Assembly (NCBI GenBank): GCA_045634005.1
Contig: JAZQZL010000085.1
Span: 1 to 11,420 of the forward strand
Source of the DNA: Flemingiibacterium sp045634005
GTDB lineage: Bacteria > Bacillota > Clostridia > Oscillospirales > CAG-272
Length of the DNA: 11,420 nucleotides
Direction of reading: 5' to 3'
Under the pieces are notes generated by a model, which saw nothing but the letters and a program-made list of their open reading frames with translations, ran no database searches and was not told the origin of the DNA. Shown here piece after piece: positions 1 to 6,771 of the stretch (position 1 is its first letter; every line of letters starts with the position of its first letter). The position numbers and the translations under genes were made by a program.

Positions 1-1
1 G

Positions 2-1594
2 GGCGAAAGCAACAGTATATCCAACCAAAAAGAAATCCTTGCCCAATATGCGAGGGCAAACGGATTCCACAACACAATGTTCTTTGTAGACGACGGCATA
101 TCGGGTACGACCTTTGATCGTCCGGACTTTCAGCGTATGCAGCGGATGATCGAAAACGGAGAGATAGGCGTAGTCATTGTAAAAGACCTCAGCCGCTTCG
201 GTCGAAACCACCTCGACGTTGGTGAATACTTGGAGATTAAATATCCTACACTCGGTGTCCGCTTTATAGCAATTCAAGAGAACGTTGATACTCTGAAGAA
301 CACCGGCACGGAGATGATGCCGTTCAACAACATCTTCAACGAGTGGTATGCTGCGCAGACGAGCAAGAAGATCCGCGCTGTGTGGAAGTCCAAGGCAGAA
401 AAGGGTGAGCGCATATCCCAAACGGTTCCGCATGGATATAAAAAATCCGAGGACAATCCTAAACAGTGGATTATAGATGAGCCTGCTGCGAAAGTGGTGC
501 GATATATCTTCCAACTCTGTATTGAGGGGCTTGGTCCTACACAGATCGCACATCGTTTAGAGGATGAGCGAATCCTTTGCCCGACGGCATACGCGATGGC
601 AAACGGTCGTAAAACTCCTAATCCTTTGCCCAAGCGCGGTGAATACGCGTGGGATGGCGCTACCATTAAGCATATCTTGGCGAACAGACAGTACACAGGA
701 TGTACGGTCAATTTCAAAACAACCCTTGTCAGCTATAAAGTACACAAGACGGTTCATAACCCCGAAGAGGAATGGCAGATCATTCCCAATACCCAAGAAG
801 CCATCATCGACGAGGACACCTTTAACCGTGTTCAAGAATTGCGCGAAGGTCGCAGACGGAATACTGCAACGGGCAGAGAAAGTCTGTTTTCTGGATTGCT
901 CTACTGCGCTGACTGTAAATCCAAACTCTATTTTTGTGCGGCTAAAAGCATTAAGCCTCATCAAGAGTTTCACCGGTGCTCCGCGTACAAAGAGAGCAGA
1001 GGCACTTGCTCGATCCACTTTATTCGTGAGGTTGTTTTGAGAGAAATGATGCTTGAACTTGTAAAGCGAGTGGCTTTGTTCATTCAGCAATACGAAGCGG
1101 TGTTTCTTTATATGTATGCCAAGAAGCATAACATCACCAAGGAAACGAACGTGCGAAATATGAAGACTGCCATTGAAAAGGATAAGCGCAGAATTTCCGA
1201 AATCGATACGATGATTGAGCGTTTGTACGAGGACAATGTGCTTGGCAAAATTCCCGATGATCGTTTCTCCAAGATGATGGGCAAATATGAAGCGGAACAA
1301 AAAGCACTCATAGAATCGGTTGAAAAGGCAGAACATTCCTTACAGACATTTGAGCAGGACAAGGTGGATCTCCGTATTTTCCTTGAAACAATCCGAAAGT
1401 GTACCGATATTGATGAGTTGACCCCCGAAATTATTAACCGACTTATCCGTCGAATTGAGGTTCACAATAGCGAAAAGGTCAATGGAAGAAAATGCGTAAA
1501 GATTGATGTTTACTTTACCGCAGTTGGTATGATCGATCTTCCCGACGAAACTGAACTACTCAAAACGATGGAAGAAATCCGTAAATCCGCATAA
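2..1594 (+). CDS. Large serine recombinase, TnpX/TndX type (5' end outside window)
   Basis: This is a site-specific DNA recombinase that would excise and insert an integrative element. The open frame has no start in the window. The ATG at 77 lies inside the resolvase domain, and the frame continues upstream as GESNSISNQKEIL, so 530 residues are visible and roughly the first 20, including the catalytic serine, are missing. Seen in order, numbered from the first visible codon: the rest of the resolvase catalytic domain (VDDGISGTTFDRPDF, then KDLSRFGRN with its conserved arginines), the recombinase DNA-binding domain at about 160-280, a zinc ribbon at about 300-340 (CADC, then two more cysteines), a charged coiled-coil region at about 380-455, and a DUF4368-like tail (EIINRLIRRIEVH). 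This layout is known for the Tn4451/Tn5397 recombinases, which lie at one end of their elements. The gene stops just before a long inverted repeat and a tRNA-like region, so an element end is inferred there. Codon use is less C-ending than in the downstream genes. Confidence 0.93.
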   Translation, partial: GESNSISNQKEILAQYARANGFHNTMFFVDDGISGTTFDRPDFQRMQRMIENGEIGVVIVKDLSRFGRNHLDVGEYLEIKYPTLGVRFIAIQENVDTLKNTGTEMMPFNNIFNEWYAAQTSKKIRAVWKSKAEKGERISQTVPHGYKKSEDNPKQWIIDEPAAKVVRYIFQLCIEGLGPTQIAHRLEDERILCPTAYAMANGRKTPNPLPKRGEYAWDGATIKHILANRQYTGCTVNFKTTLVSYKVHKTVHNPEEEWQIIPNTQEAIIDEDTFNRVQELREGRRRNTATGRESLFSGLLYCADCKSKLYFCAAKSIKPHQEFHRCSAYKESRGTCSIHFIREVVLREMMLELVKRVALFIQQYEAVFLYMYAKKHNITKETNVRNMKTAIEKDKRRISEIDTMIERLYEDNVLGKIPDDRFSKMMGKYEAEQKALIESVEKAEHSLQTFEQDKVDLRIFLETIRKCTDIDELTPEIINRLIRRIEVHNSEKVNGRKCVKIDVYFTAVGMIDLPDETELLKTMEEIRKSA

Positions 1595-1657
1595 GGACAA
1601 AAAACAAGAATACGGCATACCTCTTTCGAAATATACCGTATTCTTGCAAAACTGTCC
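1595..1657. repeat. Long inverted repeat directly after the recombinase; possible minus-strand terminator
   Basis: An 11-bp perfect inverted repeat has arms CAAGAATACGG (1605-1615) and CCGTATTCTTG (1636-1646). It continues inward for 3 bp after one mismatch and is flanked by outer arms GGACA (1595-1599) and TGTCC (1653-1657). Read on the minus strand, the hairpin is followed by six T residues (opposite 1599-1604), as in an intrinsic terminator for transcripts coming from the tRNA side. Read on the plus strand it has no T tract. It could be a terminator, or part of a recombinase site at the end of the element. The choice cannot be settled from this sequence alone. Confidence 0.6.
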
Positions 1658-1676
1658 TTTAGAGAACTGCTCTAAG
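1658..1676. repeat. Small hairpin
   Basis: The arms CTTTAGAG and CTCTAAGG form an 8-bp stem with one G-T pair around the loop AACTG. It lies between the long inverted repeat and the tRNA-Gly-like copy. Its role is unknown; no proper T tract follows it on either strand. Confidence 0.35.
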
Positions 1677-1694
1677 GTCCTCTCGTTTTACTCT

Positions 1695-1801
1695 AGCGAG
1701 TGATGGGAATCGATTACCCACGGCGCCAATCCGCCTTGCGGCTGACTGCACCAAGGATGCAGAGCATCCTTGAAGCGGACTTCTCGCGACCAGACACTCG
1801 G
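1695..1801 (-). pseudogene. Rearranged tRNA-Gly-like copy with a palindromic insert
   Basis: Three blocks match the intact tRNA-Gly next door in the same order. Positions 1695-1713 equal 1845-1863 (19 bp, 3' acceptor and T arm) and 1716-1722 equal 1864-1870, with TT inserted between them. Positions 1785-1793 equal 1869-1877, and 1794-1800 equal 1908-1914 (5' acceptor strand). Relative to the intact gene, about 64 bases (1723-1786) have been inserted near the variable loop/T arm and 30 bases (1878-1907, the anticodon and D-arm region) are missing. The acceptor arms can still pair over 6 bp, but the T loop is enlarged and no normal anticodon arm is left, so it cannot be a working glycine tRNA. 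It is either a broken duplicate or an attachment-site relic beside the recombinase. Confidence 0.6.
1723..1786. repeat. Structured insert in the tRNA-Gly-like copy
   Basis: This segment is absent from the intact tRNA-Gly. It contains a perfect 9-bp hairpin (CAAGGATGC, 1752-1760, and GCATCCTTG, 1764-1772, loop AGA), a CCGC/GCGG mini-hairpin (1731-1741), and outer arms near TCCGCCTT and AAGCGGA that bracket both. The nested palindromes resemble a small dispersed repeat (REP- or MITE-like). Only one copy is present in the window, so that identity is inferred. Confidence 0.45.
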
Positions 1802-1804
1802 AAT

Positions 1805-1839
1805 AAAAAAAGAGAAGACACAAGGTCTTCTCTTTTTTT
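1805..1839. terminator. Bidirectional intrinsic terminator
   Basis: The stem AGAGAAGAC (1811-1819) pairs with GTCTTCTCT (1825-1833) around the loop ACAAG. It is flanked by an A run on the left and a T run on the right, so it carries a T tract on both strands. On the minus strand it lies directly after the 3' end of tRNA-Gly and should end that transcript. On the plus strand it can stop transcription arriving from the recombinase gene. Confidence 0.85.
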
Positions 1840-1841
1840 AT

Positions 1842-1915
<74 letters not shown>

Positions 1916-1932
1916 ATATTCGCTACTCAATT

Positions 1933-1961
1933 ATAATACCATACTCGCGCCGTTTTGTCAA
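1933..1961 (-). promoter_or_regulatory. Sigma-A promoter of tRNA-Gly
   Basis: On the minus strand there is a consensus -35 TTGACA (opposite 1956-1961), a 17-bp spacer and a -10 TATTAT (opposite 1933-1938). This is close upstream of the tRNA 5' end at 1915, as expected for a highly expressed stable RNA. Confidence 0.88.
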
Positions 1962-1992
1962 GGGGTTTCTTTAAATTTTTGCAAAATACCGC

Positions 1993-2021
1993 TTGAAAAC
2001 CCTTCGCGCTTATGCTATCAT
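1993..2021 (+). promoter_or_regulatory. Promoter of the radical SAM gene
   Basis: A -35 TTGAAA (1993-1998), a 17-bp spacer and a -10 TATCAT (2016-2021) precede the ATG at 2051. A strong ribosome binding site, GGAGGT (2040-2045), lies between them. The promoter diverges from that of tRNA-Gly, and the two -35 boxes are about 30 bp apart. Confidence 0.75.
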
Positions 2022-2050
2022 ATATACAATAAACCAAGCGGAGGTATTCT

Positions 2051-3010
2051 ATGCCGACACAAAAAGACACAAACCCCTTCCCGTACAGCGACTCAAACAA
2101 GCGCTACCATTCATACGATTATTTTCTCCGCCAAAAATTTGGCGCAAAATGCGCGAAGCTTCCCGTCGATGCGGGCTTCACCTGTCCCAATCGCGACGGC
2201 TCACGCGGTATCGGCGGTTGTATATACTGTTCCGCTCGCGGCTCGGGCGACTTCTGCTCGGACGCCGCGACACCCATAGGAGAACAGCTCTCGGCGGCTT
2301 ACGGTAAGCTCTCTGAAAAATGGGCGCATCCGCTCGGCATTGCATATTTCCAAGCATTTACAAACACCTATGCTCCCGTCAGCGTGCTTTACGAAAAATT
2401 CGAGGCCGCTCTTGATTTTCCCGAAACCGTAGGTATCAGCATAGCGACACGCGCCGACTGCCTCGCCGATGACGTATGCGAGTATCTCGCCGATCTCGCC
2501 GAGCGCACGTTTTTGACAGTTGAGCTTGGTCTTCAGACAGTCCACGACTCCACCGCCGCACTCATAAACCGCGGACACACCTTCACCGAATTCACAGAGG
2601 GCTATGATAAGCTCCGCCGCACCTCGGACAAAATAAGCATCGGCGTGCACCTAATAAACGGCCTACCACACGAGAGCACCGATATGATGCTCGAATCCGC
2701 CAAGGCAGTTGCCAAACTGAAGCCCGATCAGTTAAAGCTGCATCTATTGCACGTTATCGACAGCACGCCGCTCGCCGAGATGTACGCGCGCGGCGAGTTT
2801 GAATGTATGTCGCTTGAGGCGTACGCGGACACAGTCGTGCGACAGCTTGAGGTGATGCCGCCAGAAACGGTCATCGGCAGACTTACGGGCGACGGTATGG
2901 CAGACACACTTATCGCTCCGCTCTGGAGTCGTAAAAAGCTCGTCGTGATGAACACGATAGATAAATTAATGTACGCAAAGGACACGTGGCAGGGTAAATT
3001 ATATTGTTGA
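2051..3010 (+). CDS. Radical SAM protein, YhcC / TIGR01212 family
   Basis: This is a 319-residue cytoplasmic iron-sulfur enzyme that would use S-adenosylmethionine to generate a radical. The start is set by GGAGGT six bases ahead of the ATG. The cluster-binding cysteines are visible as C45-x11-C57-x2-C60 in GFTCPNRDG...GGCIYC, the spacing known for the YhcC family. Other family landmarks are SIATRADCL, the VELGLQT segment and GVHLINGLPHE in the barrel, followed by LKLHLLHVIDSTPLAEMY. Length is normal for the family. The exact substrate of YhcC proteins is not established to my knowledge; the fold is related to the Elp3-type radical SAM enzymes. The gene has its own promoter and the next gene has another, so it is probably monocistronic. 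Confidence 0.93.
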   Translation: MPTQKDTNPFPYSDSNKRYHSYDYFLRQKFGAKCAKLPVDAGFTCPNRDGSRGIGGCIYCSARGSGDFCSDAATPIGEQLSAAYGKLSEKWAHPLGIAYFQAFTNTYAPVSVLYEKFEAALDFPETVGISIATRADCLADDVCEYLADLAERTFLTVELGLQTVHDSTAALINRGHTFTEFTEGYDKLRRTSDKISIGVHLINGLPHESTDMMLESAKAVAKLKPDQLKLHLLHVIDSTPLAEMYARGEFECMSLEAYADTVVRQLEVMPPETVIGRLTGDGMADTLIAPLWSRKKLVVMNTIDKLMYAKDTWQGKLYC

Positions 3011-3024
3011 AAATACACAAAAAC

Positions 3025-3072
3025 GGGGGCTTGATTTCTATGTTCTGATAGGGATTATTTTCCCTAACCCCC
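3025..3072. terminator. Nested hairpin after the radical SAM gene (possible terminator)
   Basis: Outer arms GGGGG (3025-3029) and CCCCC (3068-3072) enclose an inner hairpin TAGGGA (3049-3054)/TCCCTA (3061-3066). On the plus strand it is followed by TTGAAAAAT rather than a real T run, and the minus-strand reading has a better T tract (GTTTTTG). It abuts the -35 box of the next promoter. It is a plausible but atypical terminator for the gene ending at 3010. Confidence 0.4.
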
Positions 3073-3101
3073 TTGAAAAATCGCTTCGCATAATGTATAA
3101 T
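3073..3101 (+). promoter_or_regulatory. Promoter of the EF-G paralogue
   Basis: A -35 TTGAAA (3073-3078), a 17-bp spacer and a perfect -10 TATAAT (3096-3101) are present. Transcription should start near 3108, giving an untranslated leader of about 140 bases. I see no recognisable riboswitch or T-box in that leader; it is AT-rich, with weak pairing around 3168-3202. The ribosome binding site AAGGAG (3232-3237) lies 9 bases before the ATG. Confidence 0.82.
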
Positions 3102-3246
3102 ATATAATGTAGTCGGCTAACGAATATTATGATTTATCAACAAACAAATTGAGAATTATATATATTCGCCTACCTGAGTCCCCGCAAAATCGCGTGTGGG
3201 CGGATAATTTCCCTATATAAAATATACAGAAAAGGAGCATCTCACA

Positions 3247-5319
3247 ATGGACAAGATCACCACAAAAAGCATACGTAACGTAGCCTTACTCGGCCACGGA
3301 GGAAGCGGAAAGACCTCTCTTTGCGAGGCTATGCTTTATCTCGCAAAAGCTACTGACCGTCTTGGAAAGACCCCCGAGGGAAATACTGTAAGTGACTATG
3401 ATCCCGAAGAAATCCGCCGCGGTTTCTCGCTGTCCACGACAGTCGAGCCGTTCGCATGGCAGGACAGCAAGGTCAATATACTTGACACCCCCGGCTATCT
3501 CGACTTTACGGGTGAAATGCTCGAGGGTATAAGAGTTGCGGACAGCGCGCTTATCGTTGTTGACGGTAGAAGCGGCGTTGAGGTTGGCACAGAGCTTGCT
3601 TGGGAATATGCTGAAACTGAGGGCATTCCGAAAGCGTTCTTCATCAACCGCTTCGATGACGGTGAAGCGAGATTCAAGAGAGTATTCGAATCGCTTCGCG
3701 AAAAGTTCGGCGTTACCGTTTGCCCCCTTCTCATTCCGATGATCGAGGGCGACAAGGTTATCGGCTTCCTTAATCTTATTGATATGAAGGCAGAGGTCTA
3801 CGACAAGACCGGTGCTAATATGGTCTCCGAGATTCCCGAGGACTTCAAGGAAATCGCGGCTGAATACCGCAATATGCTTTACGAGTCGATCGCACAGACC
3901 AGCGACGACCTCATGGATAAGTTCTTCAACGAGGAGCCTATTACATATAATGAAGCAATGAACGCCGTTCACGACGGTATCATCAACGGCGAGATCGTGC
4001 CCGTATTCTGCGGCGCGGCTACAAAGCTTTGGGGCGTTACCGCGGTGCTTGACACCATCGCTAACTCCTTCCCGCGTCCTACGGCTCGCAAGACCGAAAC
4101 TGTAATCACCGCTGACGGCGAGGGCGAGATCGCAATCGAGCCCGATGGCGAGACATCGATATTCGTATTCAAGACCGTCGCCGACCCGTTCGTTGGTAAG
4201 ATGTCGCTCTTTAAGGTTATGAACGGCACTCTTAACCGCGACATGACACTTCGCAACACCACTAACGGCACGTCTGAAAAGATGGCCAAGATATACACGC
4301 TTCGCGGCAAGAAGCAGACAGAGGTTGACACTCTCTGCTGCGGCGATATCGGTATGATCGCAAAGCTCACCGCTACCAACACCGGCGATACCCTCACCGC
4401 GTCTGCAAAGGATATTAAGTACAGAGGCATCGCATTCCCCGAGCCCTTCTTAACGCAGGCTATCAAGCCGCTCGCTAAGGGCGACGAGGATAAGATCTCC
4501 TCGGGTATCGCAAAGCTTCTTGAGGAAGACCTCACAACACGTTATGAAAACAATGCTGAAACCAAGCAGCTTCTCATCTCGGGTGTCGGCGATATTCACC
4601 TCGACGTGCTCGTTGCAAAGCTTAAGAACCGCTTCGGCACGTCCGTAGTTCTCGAAAAGCCGAAGATCGCTTACCGCGAAACTATCAAGAAGGCTGTCGA
4701 GGCTGAAGGCAAGCATAAGAAGCAGTCGGGCGGTCACGGTCAGTACGGTCACGTTAAGATCAAGTTCGCCCCCAGCGACGGCGATGGACTTACGTTCACC
4801 GAGAGCGTAGTCGGCGGTGCAGTTCCGAAGGGCTTCTTCCCTGCAGTTGAAAAGGGACTTACCGAGGCTATGCAGAAAGGTGTTCTCGCGGGATATCCCG
4901 TAGTCGGACTCCACGCAGACCTCTACGACGGCTCGTATCACGACGTTGACTCGTCGGAAATGTCCTTCAAGATGGCGGCAAGCCTTGCATACAAGGACGG
5001 TCTGCCGAAGGCAAATCCCGTGCTTCTCGAGCCGGTTGGCGCGCTCAACTGTATCGTTCCCGACAATATGGTGGGTGACGTTATAGGCGACCTCAACAAG
5101 CGTCGCGGACGCGTGCTCGGTATGGAAGCTACTCCCGGCAAGAAGGGCTACACCACCGTTCAGGCAGAGGTTCCGAAGGCTGAAATGATGGATTACCCGA
5201 TCGCACTTCGTGCAACCACACAGGGCCGCGGCTCGTTCACGTTCTACTTTGAGCGTTACGAGGAGGTTCCCGCAAACGTCGCACAGAAGATCATCGCTGA
5301 AGCGGCAAAGGCTGAATAA
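3247..5319 (+). CDS. Elongation factor G paralogue (EF-G-like translational GTPase)
   Basis: This 690-residue GTPase has all five EF-G domains. In classic EF-G these move tRNA and mRNA through the ribosome; the role of such paralogues is less certain. Visible are the P-loop GHGGSGKTS (16-24), RRGFSLSTT in place of the usual ERGITI switch I, DTPGYLDF (80-87), NRFD (134-137) and CGAA for G5 (255-258). Domain II lies at about 300-385 and domain III at about 400-470. Domain IV has GGHGQYGHV and the tip motif GSYHDVDSSE (562-571), and domain V ends the protein. Two departures from canonical EF-G stand out: the catalytic histidine of DTPGH is Tyr84, and the lysine of NKMD is Arg135. The tyrosine is a recognised feature of EF-G-like subfamilies and suggests altered GTP hydrolysis. 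It is not the main fusA, which normally lies in the rpsL-rpsG-fusA-tuf operon. The gene has its own promoter and terminator. Confidence 0.93.
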   Translation: MDKITTKSIRNVALLGHGGSGKTSLCEAMLYLAKATDRLGKTPEGNTVSDYDPEEIRRGFSLSTTVEPFAWQDSKVNILDTPGYLDFTGEMLEGIRVADSALIVVDGRSGVEVGTELAWEYAETEGIPKAFFINRFDDGEARFKRVFESLREKFGVTVCPLLIPMIEGDKVIGFLNLIDMKAEVYDKTGANMVSEIPEDFKEIAAEYRNMLYESIAQTSDDLMDKFFNEEPITYNEAMNAVHDGIINGEIVPVFCGAATKLWGVTAVLDTIANSFPRPTARKTETVITADGEGEIAIEPDGETSIFVFKTVADPFVGKMSLFKVMNGTLNRDMTLRNTTNGTSEKMAKIYTLRGKKQTEVDTLCCGDIGMIAKLTATNTGDTLTASAKDIKYRGIAFPEPFLTQAIKPLAKGDEDKISSGIAKLLEEDLTTRYENNAETKQLLISGVGDIHLDVLVAKLKNRFGTSVVLEKPKIAYRETIKKAVEAEGKHKKQSGGHGQYGHVKIKFAPSDGDGLTFTESVVGGAVPKGFFPAVEKGLTEAMQKGVLAGYPVVGLHADLYDGSYHDVDSSEMSFKMAASLAYKDGLPKANPVLLEPVGALNCIVPDNMVGDVIGDLNKRRGRVLGMEATPGKKGYTTVQAEVPKAEMMDYPIALRATTQGRGSFTFYFERYEEVPANVAQKIIAEAAKAE

Positions 5320-5326
5320 AACAATC

Positions 5327-5359
5327 GAGGCGGTTTTAAACCCGCCTCTAATTTTTATT
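5327..5359. terminator. Terminator between convergent genes
   Basis: The stem GAGGCGG (5327-5333) pairs with CCGCCTC (5342-5348), followed by a T-rich tract on the plus strand. It ends the EF-G-like transcript. The stop codon of the convergent minus-strand gene (5348-5350) overlaps the hairpin. Minus-strand transcripts meet GATTGTTTT after the stem, so it may work in both directions. Confidence 0.85.
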
Positions 5360-6004
5360 TTTCAAGTTGCGCACAGCATAGTATGCCGCCACAAGCCCGA
5401 CGCTCAAAAGTGCACCGCCGACAATGTCAGTGAGCCAATGTACACCCGAAACGAGCCGCCCGATGACCATAAATGCGGTAAACACATAGATGAGCGCAAG
5501 CACACATTGCTTGAGTGTGCGGCTTTTTATGCGTTCTCCGAGCTGCATAGCCGCAGTCGGCATCACACACGTCACAAGCATAGTAGTCGACGACGGATAA
5601 GATGCTTCAAGATAGCCGTTTATCAACACGGGACGGTAGTTCACTACTACCGCTTCAAACGTCGCGTACGCGACTATAACAGCGACGTAAAATCCGCCGA
5701 GCACAAGTATGCTGTAATCAACCTTGAGAAGGCTGCGCCGACATATAAGCTGTATAAGCCCAAGGATCGCAAAGCCAAGTCCCAATGCAACCGGCACAAG
5801 TCCGAGCCAATCGGTAACGGTATACAGCCACATATGCACGCCTGTAAAGCTGTGAAATGCTCCGTTCAGTGTCGCAAATCCCACCGACGATTCGCGCGGT
5901 CCGATAGACTGCACGTCGATATATACGAGCGCTACTGTCCAAAGCGCAAATGCGACGAGAAATGCCGACGAGGTGATAAAAGCGATTTTCGTTTCCTTTT
6001 TCAT
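5348..6004 (-). CDS. PAP2-superfamily membrane protein with altered catalytic motifs
   Basis: This 218-residue protein has about six hydrophobic segments (near 8-30, 58-87, 99-121, 141-155, 166-181 and 192-212). Its soluble motifs match the lipid-phosphatase fold: NYRP (R124-P125) for motif 1, YPSST (136-140) for motif 2, and GRLVSGVHWLTD (R183, H189, D193) for motif 3. Canonical PAP2 enzymes use K-x6-RP, PSGH and SR-x5-H-x3-D to remove phosphate from lipids at the membrane. Here the motif 1 lysine is Glu117 and the motif 2 histidine is Thr140, while the nucleophile His189 is kept. It may be a variant phosphatase or a transferase-like relative, and the substrate is unknown. Start choice is supported by GGAGGA seven bases or fewer ahead of the ATG, and the gene has its own promoter. 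Confidence 0.85.
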   Translation of the reverse strand: MKKETKIAFITSSAFLVAFALWTVALVYIDVQSIGPRESSVGFATLNGAFHSFTGVHMWLYTVTDWLGLVPVALGLGFAILGLIQLICRRSLLKVDYSILVLGGFYVAVIVAYATFEAVVVNYRPVLINGYLEASYPSSTTMLVTCVMPTAAMQLGERIKSRTLKQCVLALIYVFTAFMVIGRLVSGVHWLTDIVGGALLSVGLVAAYYAVRNLKNKN

Positions 6005-6038
6005 TTTGTCCTCCGAATTTGTTTGTATTTACAAGCAA

Positions 6039-6067
6039 ATTATACGTTAGGACTGCAAAAATATCAA
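6039..6067 (-). promoter_or_regulatory. Promoter of the PAP2-family gene
   Basis: On the minus strand there is a -35 TTGATA (opposite 6062-6067), a 17-bp spacer and a perfect -10 TATAAT (opposite 6039-6044). It precedes the ATG at 6004, so the PAP2 gene can be transcribed separately from the regulator upstream of it. Confidence 0.82.
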
Positions 6068-6088
6068 GAAACGCTCCCTCACACGTGT

Positions 6089-6103
6089 GACACGCTTCGT
6101 GTC
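6089..6103. repeat. Short hairpin at the stop codon of the XRE regulator
   Basis: A 6-bp stem GACACG/CGTGTC with a 3-nt loop overlaps the stop codon at 6102-6104 and lies beside the palindrome ACACGTGT (6081-6088). There is no T tract directly after it on the minus strand, so it is a poor terminator. The palindromes sit 14 or more bases upstream of the PAP2 promoter -35 and could be a protein-binding site, but this is only a suggestion. Confidence 0.35.
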
Positions 6104-6707
6104 ATCGGCATTTTATGTACGCGAGAACCTTTATTATCAAAAACGCGAATAAAAGCGTCGCCGCATACGGTTGACGGCTGACTGTAAACAGGAGCACTCC
6201 GAGTGCGCCAAGTGTCAGCGACACCTCACCTTTGTATTTAACCCATATCCGCGCGCCGCAATTTTGCAAAGCAAGCGTTAACACTCCACAAACAGCACTC
6301 GCCGATACAACGGCAAAATATGCACTCTTAAGCCAAACAGCGATCGCACTCAGCGACACAAGCGCCACTTCTTCGATAGCACCGCCGACACTCTGACCGA
6401 ATATCGGCAGAAAAAACAAAAGCGCTACGCTTAAATCGAGAAGTCCAAATAGCAGATCGCGGATATGCACCTGCTTTCGCTTGGTTTCGCCTTCGGCTAT
6501 AGTAAGCACCTCCCCGCTCGACAGAAGCTCGTCTACGGTAACTTTGAAAAATCGCGCGATCTCTTTAAGTGAGTCTATGCTCGGGTATCCCCTGCCCGAC
6601 TCCCACTTTGAGATAGCCGTGCGCGACACATACAGCTCCTTCGCAAGCTCCTCCTGTGTGAGTCCCTTGCCCTTTCGAAGCTCCTGCAGCTTTTCATTAA
6701 ACTCCAT
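6102..6707 (-). CDS. Membrane-anchored XRE-family transcriptional regulator
   Basis: This 201-residue protein has an N-terminal Cro/C1-type helix-turn-helix at about 5-60: LRKGKGLTQEELAKELYVSR, with the recognition segment through AISKWESGRGYPSID. A linker with a basic TKRKQ patch follows. The C-terminal half is hydrophobic, with about four predicted membrane segments (near 84-104, 113-145, 160-178 and 181-198). Such HTH-plus-membrane proteins are common in Firmicutes, and the membrane part may sense a signal; its ligand is unknown. The ATG is preceded by GGGGA. The gene starts just past the clpX terminator, and I see no strong promoter in the short gap, so it may depend on readthrough or a weak promoter. 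The next gene on the same strand is the PAP2-type membrane protein, a possible target. Confidence 0.88.
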   Translation of the reverse strand: MEFNEKLQELRKGKGLTQEELAKELYVSRTAISKWESGRGYPSIDSLKEIARFFKVTVDELLSSGEVLTIAEGETKRKQVHIRDLLFGLLDLSVALLFFLPIFGQSVGGAIEEVALVSLSAIAVWLKSAYFAVVSASAVCGVLTLALQNCGARIWVKYKGEVSLTLGALGVLLFTVSRQPYAATLLFAFLIIKVLAYIKCR

Positions 6708-6729
6708 AACATTTCCCCATAAATATCAC

Positions 6730-6764
6730 AAAATCGGCAGAAGAACGTATCCCTGCCGATTTTT
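6730..6764. terminator. Terminator downstream of clpX
   Basis: An 11-bp stem AAAATCGGCAG (6730-6740)/CTGCCGATTTT (6753-6763) has a 12-nt loop. On the minus strand it ends in ATTTTG, so it should terminate the tig-clpP-clpX transcript and separate it from the XRE regulator. Confidence 0.8.
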
Positions 6765-6771
6765 GCGTAGA

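Noticed and set aside
77..1594. Recombinase gene starting at the ATG at 77
   Set aside because: The open frame continues upstream to base 2 with conserved resolvase residues (SISNQKEIL), so the true start is outside the window.
5210..6181. 323-codon plus-strand frame opposite the PAP2 gene
   Set aside because: It starts inside the EF-G-like gene, is rich in Lys, His, Arg and Cys with no known motif, and lies opposite a gene with clear motifs, promoter and ribosome binding site.
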